Shown here: piece by piece, positions 26,300 to 34,896 of the stretch
How the letters are laid out: every line of letters begins with the position of its first letter
Position numbering within the stretch: position 1 is the stretch's first letter
Notes under the pieces: model-generated
The model's input: only the letters and a program-made list of their open reading frames with translations
Told to the model about the DNA's origin: nothing
The model's database searches: none
Translations under genes and position numbers: made by a program
NCBI RefSeq assembly: GCF_015351245.1
Contig: NZ_JADKSO010000005.1
Location: forward strand, 62,001-126,000
DNA: 64,000 nt
Origin: Rathayibacter sp. VKM Ac-2879
Lineage (GTDB): Bacteria; Actinomycetota; Actinomycetes; Actinomycetales; Microbacteriaceae
Direction of reading: 5' to 3'

Positions 26300-26986
26300 A
26301 TGAATCTGAGAGAGCTCGCGGAGGCGGGACTCATCGATGCCGGCTGGGCCCGTGCCCTCGAGCCCGTGGGCGCCGACATCGCCGCGATGGGCGACTTCCT
26401 GCGCGCCGAGGTCGCTGCGGGGCGCTCCTACCTGCCAGCCGGCCGCGACGTGCTGCGTGCCTTCGCGGCCCCGCTCGAGCAGGTGCGGGTGCTCGTCGTC
26501 GGGCAGGATCCCTATCCGACGCCCGGGCACCCGATCGGGCTGTCCTTCGCGGTCGAGCGGCACGTCCGACCGGTGCCGCGGAGCCTCCAGAACATCTACC
26601 GCGAGCTGCGTGACGATCTCGGCGTGACGCCTCCCGAGCACGGCGACCTCAGCGGGTGGACGTCGAGCGGCGTCATGCTGCTCAACCGGGTGCTGACCGT
26701 CGCCCCGGGCGCTCCCGCCTCCCACCGCGGCAAGGGCTGGGAACGGGTGACCGAGCACGCCATCCGCACCCTCGCTGCGCGACAGCAGCCCCTCGTCGCC
26801 CTCCTCTGGGGCCGCGACGCCGCGAGCCTGCGCCCTCTGCTGGGCGACGCGGGTGTGATCGAGAGCGCGCATCCCAGCCCGCTGTCGGCGTCGCGCGGCT
26901 TCTTCGGCTCTCGCCCGTTCAGCCGCGCCAACGCGCTGCTCGCCGAACGCGGCGCCGAGCCGGTCGACTGGGGAAACCTGCCCTGA
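26300..26986 (+). CDS. ung: Uracil-DNA glycosylase (family 1)
   Basis: 228-aa base-excision repair enzyme that removes uracil from DNA. The water-activating motif [18 protein letters not shown] contains catalytic Asp70, and the minor-groove loop [18 protein letters not shown] contains His191. LNRVLTV and LLWGRDA are further family signatures. Standard family-1 length. ATG lies 4 nt after the upstream stop, so it is the third gene of the PRTase-S51-ung operon. Confidence 0.95.
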   Translation: MNLRELAEAGLIDAGWARALEPVGADIAAMGDFLRAEVAAGRSYLPAGRDVLRAFAAPLEQVRVLVVGQDPYPTPGHPIGLSFAVERHVRPVPRSLQNIYRELRDDLGVTPPEHGDLSGWTSSGVMLLNRVLTVAPGAPASHRGKGWERVTEHAIRTLAARQQPLVALLWGRDAASLRPLLGDAGVIESAHPSPLSASRGFFGSRPFSRANALLAERGAEPVDWGNLP

Positions 26987-27058
26987 GCGGGTCGGGTCGG
27001 CTCTGCGGTCGCGCGCGGATACTGTTGCCGGGGTCGACCATCGTCAGAGGGGAGTCAG

Positions 27059-27637
27059 ATGCTTGAGGAAGAGTACGAGACGCGGCGGGTCCTCCCTCCG
27101 CACCTGCGCAAGGCGCCGCCGCCCGAGACCGAGTTCTCGTTCGAGATCCGGGAGGCGCGGGAGGCCGATCTGCCGGACATCCGCGAGATCTACAACCATT
27201 ACGTGCGCAACACGGTGGTCACCTTCGACGAGGACGATTCGACGTTGAAGGAGTGGCGCACCAAGTTCACTCGCGGCCAGAAGCTCGGTCTTCCCTTCAT
27301 CGTCGCGACGTCGCCGTCTGGTCAGATCCTGGGCTACGCGATGGTCTCGCCCTGGTCGTCCAAACGCGCCTACCGGTTCACCGTCGAGAACTCGATCTAT
27401 CTGCGCGCAGCCTCCACCGGCAAAGGCCTCGGCAAGGCGCTCATGATCGAGCTCCTCGACCGCTCGAAGGCGGTCGGCATCCGGCAGATCATGGCCGTCA
27501 TCGCCGACAAGGGCGCGGAGGCGTCGCTCGCCATGCACGCGCAGTTCGGCTTCGTCGAGGTCGGCCGCATGGGGCGCGTCGGCTTCAAGTTCGACCGCTG
27601 GTTGAGCACGGTCCTGCTGCAGAAGACGCTGAAGTAG
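27059..27637 (+). CDS. GNAT-family N-acetyltransferase
   Basis: 192-aa acetyltransferase of the phosphinothricin/methionine-sulfoximine acetyltransferase-like group. After an Arg/Pro-rich 35-residue N-terminal extension, the GNAT fold shows IREAREADLPDIREIYNHYV, VTFDEDDSTLKEW, the acetyl-CoA loop STGKGLGKALMIEL, and the C-terminal HAQFGFVEVGRMGRVGFKFD. It may detoxify an amine-containing antimetabolite; substrate unproven. GAGGGGA RBS about 8 nt before the ATG. Single gene. Confidence 0.85.
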   Translation: MLEEEYETRRVLPPHLRKAPPPETEFSFEIREAREADLPDIREIYNHYVRNTVVTFDEDDSTLKEWRTKFTRGQKLGLPFIVATSPSGQILGYAMVSPWSSKRAYRFTVENSIYLRAASTGKGLGKALMIELLDRSKAVGIRQIMAVIADKGAEASLAMHAQFGFVEVGRMGRVGFKFDRWLSTVLLQKTLK

Positions 27638-27718
27638 CCGGGCCGAGGCGATGCCTCTGCCCTGCGGGGCGACTCTGCGAATGCGCCGCACCGCAGCGGA
27701 GCCCCAGCACCGGACTCC

Positions 27719-27724
27719 TACACT
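27719..27724 (+). promoter_or_regulatory. -10 box of lemA (leaderless)
   Basis: TACACT, 6 nt before ATG 27731. Confidence 0.5.
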
Positions 27725-27730
27725 TGTTGC

Positions 27731-28297
27731 ATGGAATGGCTCGTCCCGCTCGTCATCGTCGTGGTCCTCGTCGTCGTCCTCGGGATCTACCTGTGGGTGA
27801 CGTACAACTCGTTGGTGACGCTCGCTGTCCGGGTCGACGAGGCCTGGAGCGACATCACGGTGCAGCTCAAGCGACGCGCCGACCTCATCCCGAACGTGAT
27901 CGACTCGGTCAAGGGCTACGCCTCCCATGAGCGGCAGGTGTTCGAGTCGGTGACGCAAGCGCGCGCCGAGACGCTGCAGGCCCAGGGGCCGGCCGAAGCC
28001 TCGGTCGCCGAAGACCACATGCAGAAGGCGCTCAAGTCGATCTTCGCGGTGGCGGAGGCGTACCCGCAGTTGCAGGCGAGCCAGAACTTCCTTCAGCTCC
28101 AGGGAGAACTGGTCGACACCGAGGACAAGATCCAGGCAGCCCGTCGCTTCTACAACGGCGGCGTGCGCGAGATGAACACCAAGGTGAAGGTGTTCCCCAA
28201 CACCCTCTTCGCGCGCCGACTCGGCTTCTCGGAGCGCGAGTTCTTCGAGGTCGGCGACCTCGCCGCGATCTCGGAGCCTCCGCGCGTGCAGTTCTAG
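27731..28297 (+). CDS. lemA: LemA-family membrane protein
   Basis: 188-aa protein with one N-terminal membrane helix (WLVPLVIVVVLVVVLGIYLW) and a long helical soluble part. It has the LemA pattern YNSLVTLAVRVDEAWSDITV, LKRRADLIPNVIDSVKGYA, and FYNGGVREMNTKVKVFPNTL. Biochemical role is unresolved in general. LemA genes often pair with membrane zinc proteases, and that is the case here: the M48 gene starts 11 nt after the stop. Probably co-transcribed. Confidence 0.9.
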   Translation: MEWLVPLVIVVVLVVVLGIYLWVTYNSLVTLAVRVDEAWSDITVQLKRRADLIPNVIDSVKGYASHERQVFESVTQARAETLQAQGPAEASVAEDHMQKALKSIFAVAEAYPQLQASQNFLQLQGELVDTEDKIQAARRFYNGGVREMNTKVKVFPNTLFARRLGFSEREFFEVGDLAAISEPPRVQF

Positions 28298-28308
28298 GAT
28301 CGCGAGCC

Positions 28309-29199
28309 ATGTACAGCGCCATCGCGCGGAACAAGCGCAATACGGTGATCATCCTCGTGCTGTTCCTCGCCATCATCGGCGGCCTCGGCGCGCTCGCCTC
28401 CGCGATCTACCACAACACCGCCATCGTCGTGATCGTGCTGGTCGTGGCGGCGGCCTACGCGCTCTTCCAGTATTTCTTCGCGGCGGGCCAGGCGGTGGCG
28501 CTCAGCGGAGGCATCCCGATCGACAAGGCCGACGAGCCGCGCCTCTACCGCATCGTCGAGAACCTCTCGATCGCCACCGGGACCCCGATGCCGCGCGTCT
28601 ACCTGATCGACGATCCGGCGCCGAACGCCTTCGCAACCGGACGCGACCCCGAACACGCCGTCGTGGCCGCGACGACCGGGCTGCTCGCCATCATGGATGA
28701 CGCCGAGCTCGAAGGAGTGATGGCGCACGAGCTCGGTCACGTGCGCAACTACGACATCCGCGTCTCGATGATCGTGTTCGGCCTGGTCGTCGCGGTCGGT
28801 TTCCTCTCCGACGCGTTCCTGCGTCTCACGTTCTTCGGAGGCGGTCGCGGCAACAACAACAACGGTGGAGGCAACAACCCCGTCCTCCTCGTCGTGGGGC
28901 TCGTCGCGATGGTGCTCGCCCCTCTCGTCGCGACGGTCGTCCAGCTCTCGATCTCACGCCAACGCGAGTACCTCGCCGACGCGACGAGCGCCCTGACGAC
29001 CCGTCACCCCGATGCGCTTGCGAGCGCGCTGCTCAAGCTCGAGTCGACGGGCCGCCCGATGCGCAGGCAGAACACGTCGATGGCGCACCTGTGGATCGCG
29101 AACCCGTCCACGCCCGGCGTCGTCGCGCGCCTCTTCGCGACGCACCCTCCCATCGCCGATCGTGTCGCCCGCCTGACCGAGATGGGTTCCCGCTTCTAA
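28309..29199 (+). CDS. htpX: HtpX-like M48 membrane zinc metalloprotease
   Basis: 296-aa integral membrane protease implicated in membrane protein quality control. Two N-terminal helices (residues 12-55), PNAFATGRDPEHAVVA, the zinc motif HELGH (His140, Glu141, His144), a further hydrophobic segment, an Asn/Gly-rich loop around residue 180 (RGNNNNGGGNN), another helix, and the third-ligand region SRQREYLADATSAL. C-terminal FATHPPIADRVARL is typical. A TAGGAT box overlapping the lemA stop, 8 nt before the ATG, could give a separate promoter. Called HtpX-like because subfamily assignment is from sequence only. Confidence 0.88.
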   Translation: MYSAIARNKRNTVIILVLFLAIIGGLGALASAIYHNTAIVVIVLVVAAAYALFQYFFAAGQAVALSGGIPIDKADEPRLYRIVENLSIATGTPMPRVYLIDDPAPNAFATGRDPEHAVVAATTGLLAIMDDAELEGVMAHELGHVRNYDIRVSMIVFGLVVAVGFLSDAFLRLTFFGGGRGNNNNGGGNNPVLLVVGLVAMVLAPLVATVVQLSISRQREYLADATSALTTRHPDALASALLKLESTGRPMRRQNTSMAHLWIANPSTPGVVARLFATHPPIADRVARLTEMGSRF

Positions 29200-29239
29200 C
29201 TCGCCCGCCTGCGCTCCGGCCGGCCAGCAGCCTGAGCAC

Positions 29240-29833
29240 CTACACGGGCGCACCCTGCGCGGCCAGCGGGCCGCCGTCGAGGGTCGAGAGGTACTCCTCG
29301 AAGACGGGCGCCGGGTCGATCCCCTCGGACGCCGCGTCGACCAGCGCCCGGCGAACGAGCGCGAGGACCACGGTCGCGAGCACAGCCGCTCGCGGTGACG
29401 AGGGCTGGTCGAGGCCCATACGCCGGGCGATGAAGGGCGTCAATGCCGCCTCGCCGTCGTGCAGCGCCTGCGCCCACACGGCTCGCATGGCCGGCGTCTC
29501 GGTGAGCAGGGGCAGCAGCCGGAGGGTTCGCGCGAGGTGCGGTCCGGACGCGGCAGCCGCGAAGGCGCGGGCGAGCGCCCTGTTGAGGGGCTCTTCGGCC
29601 GGCCGGGCGAGCAGGGCGCTCCCCATCGCCGAGATCGCGGCGGCGAGCACGGGGCGCACGCAGTCCTCACGGCTGCCGAGGTACCGATGGAAGGTGCGCG
29701 GTGAGACTCCCGCCGCGTGGGCGAGCTCTGCGGTGGTGACTCCGATGATCGTGCCCCGTTCGAGCAGGAGGGCGACGCAGCGCTCCGAGAGCGCCAGCGC
29801 GAGCCTCCCCCCGCGCGGTCCGTCGGCGCTCAC
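29240..29833 (-). CDS. TetR/AcrR-family transcriptional regulator
   Basis: 197-aa regulator. N-terminal helix-turn-helix: TTAELAHAAGVSPRTFHRYLG, a standard TetR DNA-binding pattern. The C-terminal helical domain is variable, so the ligand cannot be guessed. The GTG start overlaps the stop of the AlkX/YcaQ-like gene (GTGA), so the two are translationally coupled. The regulator may control its own operon or an alkylation-damage response (inference). Downstream it converges with the M48 protease gene, 40 bp apart. Confidence 0.85.
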   Translation of the reverse strand: MSADGPRGGRLALALSERCVALLLERGTIIGVTTAELAHAAGVSPRTFHRYLGSREDCVRPVLAAAISAMGSALLARPAEEPLNRALARAFAAAASGPHLARTLRLLPLLTETPAMRAVWAQALHDGEAALTPFIARRMGLDQPSSPRAAVLATVVLALVRRALVDAASEGIDPAPVFEEYLSTLDGGPLAAQGAPV

Positions 29834-31056
29834 GCCAACGCCTCGGGATGATGGGTCGAGAGGGCCGCGAGCAGCGCGGGGGCGAGCGTCCCGGCGCCGA
29901 CGATCTCGATGGCGTCGAGGCCCTGCCACTGCGCCGCCTCGACCAGGAGCGTCGCGAGGCGCTCGGCCGTGTCGGCGGGGGCGCCGGGTTCGAGCCACGC
30001 GGCCTGCACGAGGAGCACGCGACGCCTCCGCTCGCTCTTGAGGTCGACGCGGGCCGCGATCGTGTCGTCGAGGAGGACGGGGAGCACGTAGTAGCCGTGC
30101 ACCCGCTGCTCGGCCGGCGTGTAGATCTCGATGCGGTAGTGGAAGTCGAAGAACAGCTCGGCACGGGGCCGGTGCCACACCACCGGATCGAACGGCGACA
30201 GCAGCGCATCGGCGCGGAGCGATCGCGGGCGGCGCGAGTCGACGTGCCGCCACAGGGGGAGGGGCCGCCCGCCGCGTTCCCAGCCGCGCACCTCGACGGG
30301 CTCGAGTTCGCCCGCTTCGACGAGCTCGAGCACCGCCGCCCGAGTGGGGGCCTGGAGGAGGCGGTGGTAGTCGGCGAGGTCGCCGAGCGTCGCGACGCCC
30401 AACGCTCGGGAGGCGCGTCGCACGAGTTCGCGCATCGCCTCGGCCGCGGGAATCTCGACGTCGAGCACGTCGCGGGGGACCAGCTGCGCGGCGAGACCGT
30501 AGGACCGCTCGAAGCGGACGCGCCCCGCGGTGACGACCTCGCCCCACCGGAACAGGACCTCGAGCCCGCGCTTGATGTCGGACCACCCCCACCACGGCCC
30601 GGTGCGGGTGTTGGCCTCGTGCTCGATCTCGGAGGCCCGCAGCGGCCCGTCGGCGAGCGCCGCGCGCAGCCAGTCGAGCGTGGCGCGGTTCTCGGCCGCC
30701 CACCCTTCGTGCTCGGGAAGGCGGACGCGGCGGTACTGCTCCATCCGCCATCGGTACAGCGGCAGGTCTTCGCGGCGGATCAGGGCGGCCTCGTGCGCCC
30801 AATACTCGAGGAAGGGACCGCTCGGGCTGAAGGCGGCGGCGTCGAGGAGGGAGCGCTCGTAGGGGCCGAGCCGGGCGAGCAGCGGCAGATAGTGACTCCG
30901 CTCGAAGACGTTGACCGAGTCGAGCTGCAACGGCCGAAGGCGATCGACCGCGGCGACCACCTGGCGCGCGCCGACTCTCGCAGGGCGCGGGACGCCGAAG
31001 CCCTGCGCGGCGAGGGCGATGCGGCGCGCGAGGGCGGGGGAGAGCTGCTCGGTCAT
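29830..31056 (-). CDS. Winged-helix AlkX/YcaQ-like DNA glycosylase (HTH_42 family)
   Basis: 408-aa protein of the winged-helix DNA-binding family once named DUF1006. Near the N-terminus, VVAAVDRLRPLQLDSVNVFER carries the Q-hydrophobic-D motif (Gln-Leu-Asp) that in E. coli YcaQ/AlkX is catalytic for unhooking interstrand crosslinks. Other family marks are LFRWGEVVTAGRVRFERSYGL and LLSPFDPVVWHR. Expected role: removal of bulky N7-alkylguanine or crosslinks. In Streptomyces the related AlkZ class protects against self-made genotoxins; no biosynthetic genes are seen here. The TetR gene follows with a 4-base overlap. Confidence 0.82.
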   Translation of the reverse strand: MTEQLSPALARRIALAAQGFGVPRPARVGARQVVAAVDRLRPLQLDSVNVFERSHYLPLLARLGPYERSLLDAAAFSPSGPFLEYWAHEAALIRREDLPLYRWRMEQYRRVRLPEHEGWAAENRATLDWLRAALADGPLRASEIEHEANTRTGPWWGWSDIKRGLEVLFRWGEVVTAGRVRFERSYGLAAQLVPRDVLDVEIPAAEAMRELVRRASRALGVATLGDLADYHRLLQAPTRAAVLELVEAGELEPVEVRGWERGGRPLPLWRHVDSRRPRSLRADALLSPFDPVVWHRPRAELFFDFHYRIEIYTPAEQRVHGYYVLPVLLDDTIAARVDLKSERRRRVLLVQAAWLEPGAPADTAERLATLLVEAAQWQGLDAIEIVGAGTLAPALLAALSTHHPEALA

Positions 31057-31195
31057 GGTGCGACCACGCTAGCGAAGACCACCGACATCGCTGTCGACGA
31101 TCGTCGTCGGGGGAGGCGGGGGATTCCGCCGGCCGCCCTTCCTGCCGGTTCGCCCGGTGCGCATCGAGATACCGCGCACGGAATGCGCCGGGGCC

Positions 31196-31201
31196 TAGTC
31201 T
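31196..31201 (+). promoter_or_regulatory. -10 box of the AI-2E-family gene (leaderless)
   Basis: TAGTCT, 6 nt before ATG 31208. Confidence 0.5.
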
Positions 31202-31207
31202 GGGCAG

Positions 31208-32383
31208 ATGAGACTCGGCAGGTCCCGCCGCACCTCCGGCCCGCGCGCCGACCGGCCCGCACTCCCCGCTCCCTCCCCGCCCGCCGCCGCGGATTCCGCC
31301 TTCGTGAGTGACGGGATGCGCATCGCCGGCGCCTGGGCCTGGCGCATCCTCGTGGTCGTCGCCGCTCTCGCCGTCGTGGCGCTGCTCGTCATCGAGCTGC
31401 GGCTGATTGTCATCCCGCTGCTGCTCGCGATCGTCATCGCGGCCCTCCTCGTGCCGTTCTCCACGTTCCTCCAGCGGCACCACTGGCCCAAGTGGCTCGC
31501 GATCGTCGTGTCCGAGCTCGGCATCATCCTCGTGATCGGGGGCCTCGTGTTCCTGGTCGTCACGCAGGTGACGGCCGGGTTCGGCGACCTCAGCAGGCAG
31601 ACCGTTCAGTCGTACGACCAGTTCAAGGACTGGCTGCTCCAGTCGCCGCTGCACCTGACGGAGAGCGACATCAACCGGTATGCGCAGCAGGCGCTCGCCG
31701 CGGTCCAGCAGGACTCGGGAATGCTCGTCAGCGGTGCCGTCAGCGTCGGCTCGACCGTGGGCCACGTGCTCACCGGCGTGCTGCTGACCCTCTTCTCGAC
31801 CCTCTTCATCCTCATCGATGGCCCGAACATCTGGACGTGGGTCGTTCGGCTGTTCCCCCGGCGCGCTCGCCCCGCCGTCGACGGAGCCGGTCGTGCCGGC
31901 TGGATCACCCTCACCAACTTCGTCAAGGTCCAGATCCTGGTGGCGTTCGTCGACGCCGTCGGCATCGGCCTCGGTGCGTTCGTCCTCGGGGTGCCGCTGG
32001 CCATCCCGATCGGTGTTCTGGTGTTCCTCGGCTCCTTCGTGCCCGTCATCGGCGCGGTCGTCACGGGGGCGCTCGCCGTCTTCATCGCACTCGTGTACAA
32101 CGGGCCCTTCATCGCCCTCATCCTGCTGATCGTGGTGCTCGGCGTGCAGCAGCTCGAGGGGCACATCCTCCAGCCGCTCATCATGGGCTCCGCAGTGAAG
32201 GTGCACCCGCTCGCGGTCGTGCTCGCCGTCGCTGGAGGCTCCATCGTCGCGGGCATCGCGGGCGCGTTCTTCGCGGTGCCCTTCGTCGCGACCCTCAACG
32301 TCATGGTCAATTACGTCGCGAGCGGAGCCTGGCGCTCGCCGATCCGCTCTCCCGAGAAAGTTGCCGAAGAGCATGCAGACTAG
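31208..32383 (+). CDS. AI-2E family transporter
   Basis: 391-aa membrane protein of the AI-2 exporter/PerM superfamily. A 40-residue Arg/Pro/Ala-rich cytoplasmic N-terminus precedes about eight hydrophobic helices. Family features: LAIVIAALLVPFSTFLQR after the first pair, a soluble loop 120-180, GFGDLSRQTVQ, and the C-terminal signature GVQQLEGHILQPLIMGSAVKVHPL. Members have been linked to export of AI-2 or to Na+/H+ antiport, so the substrate is open. The following threonine ammonia-lyase gene starts 11 nt before its stop. Confidence 0.85.
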   Translation: MRLGRSRRTSGPRADRPALPAPSPPAAADSAFVSDGMRIAGAWAWRILVVVAALAVVALLVIELRLIVIPLLLAIVIAALLVPFSTFLQRHHWPKWLAIVVSELGIILVIGGLVFLVVTQVTAGFGDLSRQTVQSYDQFKDWLLQSPLHLTESDINRYAQQALAAVQQDSGMLVSGAVSVGSTVGHVLTGVLLTLFSTLFILIDGPNIWTWVVRLFPRRARPAVDGAGRAGWITLTNFVKVQILVAFVDAVGIGLGAFVLGVPLAIPIGVLVFLGSFVPVIGAVVTGALAVFIALVYNGPFIALILLIVVLGVQQLEGHILQPLIMGSAVKVHPLAVVLAVAGGSIVAGIAGAFFAVPFVATLNVMVNYVASGAWRSPIRSPEKVAEEHAD

Positions 32384-33614
32384 CCGCGTTGCCGGACCCT
32401 CACTCCACGAGTTCGAGGCGGCCCGTGCTGTCATCGCGCCGGTCATCGCCTCGACACCGATGGAGACGAGCACCTTCCTCGCCCAGGTGCTGGGCGCGCC
32501 CGTGTTCCTCAAGTGCGAGAACCTGCAGCGCACCGGCTCCTACAAGATCCGCGGCGCGGTCTTCCGGCTCTCGCGGCTGACCTCCGAGGAGCGGGCACGA
32601 GGAGTCGTCGCCGCCTCCGCGGGCAATCACGCTCAGGGTGTCGCCTTCGCCGCGCGCGAGCTCGGCATCAAGGCGACCATCTTCATGCCCATCGGAGTCG
32701 CACTGCCCAAGCTCGCGGCGACCCGCGATTACGGCGCCGACGTGGTGCTCAGCGGTCACATCTTCAACGAGGCGCTGGCGGCGGCGGCCGAGTTCGCGGA
32801 GCGTACGGGGGCGGTGTTCGTGCCTCCGTACGACCACCCGGACGTCATCACAGGACAGGGCACGATCGGTCTGGAGATCCTCGAGCAGGCTCCGGGCGTC
32901 GAGACGATCGTCGTCCCGATCGGCGGTGGCGGTCTCATCGCGGGCGTCGCCTCGGCGGCGAAGCAGAAGGCCGCGGAGGAGGGGCGCACGCTGCGCATCA
33001 TCGGCGTCCAGGCCGCGAACGCCGCGCCGTACCCGCTCTCGCTCGCGAGCGGAGAGCCGACGGCGATCACGATCACTCCGACGATCGCCGACGGCATCGC
33101 CGTGGCGAAACCCGGGCAGCTGAACTTCGAGATCATCCGCGAGATCGTCGACGAGGTCGTCACCGTCGAGGATGACGACATCGCGCGCGCGATACTGGTG
33201 CTGCTCGAGCGGGCGAAGCTCGTAGTCGAGCCAGCCGGGGCTGTGGGGGTCGCCGCGCTGCTCACCGGCAAGGTCCGCGACGCGGGGCCGACGGCCGTGA
33301 TCCTCTCGGGCGGCAACATCGACCCGCTCATGATGGAGCGGGTGATCAGCCGCGGGCTCGCCGCGTCCGAGCGCTACCTCAAGATGAGCATCGGGCTGCC
33401 CGATCGTCCGGGCCAGCTCGCGCGCATCGCCGACCTCATCTCGGAAGCAAACGCGAACGTGGTCGAGGTGCTGCATACTCGGCATGGACGTGGCTTGCAG
33501 ATCAGCGAGGTCGAGATCGAGATCAGCGTCGAGACACGGGGGCCGGAGCATGCCGATCGCGTCCTGCAGACGCTGGTCGACGCCGGCTACGCGCCCCGGA
33601 TCGCCCGCAACTGA
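32373..33614 (+). CDS. ilvA: Threonine ammonia-lyase (threonine dehydratase)
   Basis: 413-aa PLP enzyme that deaminates threonine to 2-oxobutyrate, the entry to isoleucine. The PLP lysine lies in LQRTGSYKIRGAV. The phosphate-binding loop is VPIGGGGLIAG and the C-terminal PLP contact is VILSGGNIDP. Residues about 335-413 form an ACT-type regulatory domain (IGLPDRPGQLARIADLISEANANVVEV). This architecture matches the single-ACT TdcB/IlvA type of Actinobacteria; whether it is catabolic or isoleucine-regulated is not shown. Overlaps the AI-2E gene by 11 nt. TTG 32361 is an alternative start. Confidence 0.9.
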   Translation: MQTSRVAGPSLHEFEAARAVIAPVIASTPMETSTFLAQVLGAPVFLKCENLQRTGSYKIRGAVFRLSRLTSEERARGVVAASAGNHAQGVAFAARELGIKATIFMPIGVALPKLAATRDYGADVVLSGHIFNEALAAAAEFAERTGAVFVPPYDHPDVITGQGTIGLEILEQAPGVETIVVPIGGGGLIAGVASAAKQKAAEEGRTLRIIGVQAANAAPYPLSLASGEPTAITITPTIADGIAVAKPGQLNFEIIREIVDEVVTVEDDDIARAILVLLERAKLVVEPAGAVGVAALLTGKVRDAGPTAVILSGGNIDPLMMERVISRGLAASERYLKMSIGLPDRPGQLARIADLISEANANVVEVLHTRHGRGLQISEVEIEISVETRGPEHADRVLQTLVDAGYAPRIARN

Positions 33615-33678
33615 GCTGTTCGCCGTCGGCGCGATGCCCTCGAGGAGGGCGACACATCGAGGGCGGTGCCCCGAAACG

Positions 33679-33706
33679 GCCTCTCGCCGGCGTCCGCGCC
33701 GGAGGC
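33679..33706 (-). terminator. Hairpin after greA
   Basis: Stem CCGGCG/CGCCGG with a 4-nt loop, extended by GCCT/AGGC around a left-side bulge, directly next to the greA stop (33708) and followed on the minus strand by a short GTTTCGG run. It also lies downstream of convergent ilvA and could serve both. Confidence 0.55.
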
Positions 33707-33707
33707 G

Positions 33708-34199
33708 TCAGTGGCCGTTCCAGGTCTCGACGTTCGCGACGCGGACCTCGATCTCGCGGCCGTTGGGCGCCGTGAAGCGTGTGGCGTCGCCGACGCTGAG
33801 GCCCATGATCGCCGAGCCGAGAGGGCTCTGCGGGCTGTAGACGTCGAGGTCGCTCTCGCCTGCCATCTCGCGGTTGCCCAGGAGGAAACGCGACTCGTCG
33901 CCGGCGATCTCGGCGGTGATGATCGTGCCCGCCTCGACGACGCCGTGGCTCTCGGGAGGCGTGCCGATCTCGGCCTCGCGCAACAGCGCCGTCAGCTGGC
34001 GGATGCGCGCCTCGATCTTGCCCTGCTCGTCCTTCGCCGCGTGATAGCCGCCGTTCTCCTTGAGGTCGCCCTCTTCGCGCGCGACCTCGATGCGCTTCGC
34101 GATCTCCTCCCGTCCGGCGGTGGACAGCTCGGTGAGCTCCGCCTGGAGGCGGTCGTACGACTCCTGGGTCATCCAGGTGACCTGGGACTGGTCGGCCAT
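33708..34199 (-). CDS. greA: Transcription elongation factor GreA
   Basis: 163-aa factor that enters the RNA polymerase secondary channel and stimulates cleavage of backtracked RNA. N-terminal coiled coil with the acidic tip (AREEGDLKENGGYHAAKDEQ); C-terminal FKBP-like domain (YSPQSPLGSAIMGLSVGDAT). First gene of the conserved greA-DUF4307-mca block. DUF4307 lies upstream on the same strand but is separated by a strong terminator, so greA has its own promoter. Confidence 0.94.
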   Translation of the reverse strand: MADQSQVTWMTQESYDRLQAELTELSTAGREEIAKRIEVAREEGDLKENGGYHAAKDEQGKIEARIRQLTALLREAEIGTPPESHGVVEAGTIITAEIAGDESRFLLGNREMAGESDLDVYSPQSPLGSAIMGLSVGDATRFTAPNGREIEVRVANVETWNGH

Positions 34200-34290
34200 G
34201 ATGGGCTCCTCACATGAGGGTCGGGCCCCCGACGTCCGATGGCGGAAGATCCGCGGCGATCGGGACGGCCGGCGCCCGGCGGCGGTCGAG

Positions 34291-34322
34291 AAAACAACAA
34301 GGCCCCGACGAGTCCGTCAGGG
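34291..34322 (-). terminator. Intrinsic terminator of the DUF4307 gene
   Basis: On the minus strand CCCTGACG-GACT-CGTCGGGG forms an 8-bp stem with one G-T pair, followed by CC and a T-rich run (TTGTTGTTTT). It is the clearest rho-independent terminator in the window. Confidence 0.85.
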
Positions 34323-34334
34323 CACCCGGCAACC

Positions 34335-34799
34335 CTACGGGAGCCAGCAGGAGGAGATCAAACCTGTGTTCGCGAGCTCCGTGGTGCGCACGGTCTCGGT
34401 GAAGGAGCGGAACCGCTCCGTCGAGGCCGGGTAGACCACCACGCGCCAGCCGACCACGGCGGACTGCTCGTTGAGTGCCTGCACCGCGCACGCGACCTCG
34501 CGGCCCGGCGGCGCGGTGAGATCGAACGACACGTCGACCGCACGGTCGTCGACGATGAGGTGAGCGGTGTCCTGAGCGTCCACGCCGTCGTGCGTGCCAT
34601 CGAGACCCGCCCACACCACCCACGCGGCGAACACGGCGACGAACGCCAGAGCCACGCCTCCGAAGAGCCACCGGCTGCCGCGGCGGCTGCGGCGCGATCG
34701 GCCGTAGCGGGAGGCGAGCGGGCCGGCCGAGCGCAGCTCGTCGGCCTCGAGCGGCTCGTCGCCGAGCCCGGCTTCACTCTCGGACGTGCGCGCGGCCAC
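34335..34799 (-). CDS. DUF4307 single-span membrane protein
   Basis: 154-aa protein. An acidic N-terminus, an Arg/Ser-rich stretch (RYGRSRRSRRGSR), one membrane helix (WLFGGVALAFVAVFAAWVVW), and an outside domain with three cysteines-worth of spacing only partly filled (CAVQALNEQSAVVGW and a C-terminal SSCWLP). This matches DUF4307, an actinobacterial family next to greA and mca, of unknown function. Divergent from mca. An intrinsic terminator follows 13 nt after the stop. Confidence 0.82.
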   Translation of the reverse strand: MAARTSESEAGLGDEPLEADELRSAGPLASRYGRSRRSRRGSRWLFGGVALAFVAVFAAWVVWAGLDGTHDGVDAQDTAHLIVDDRAVDVSFDLTAPPGREVACAVQALNEQSAVVGWRVVVYPASTERFRSFTETVRTTELANTGLISSCWLP

Positions 34800-34896
34800 G
34801 GAACTCCCTTGGTGATGCGTCTACTCTGGTCGGGTGACGCGCACCCGTTCGTGGACGCCGCATCCGTCCCATTAAACCCCGAGGAATCGAGCGATC

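Noticed and set aside
29240-32533. 1,097-codon open frame on the - strand
   Set aside because: Only its last 197 codons are a real gene (TetR). The rest is antisense or out-of-frame to the AI-2E gene and to the AlkX-like gene.
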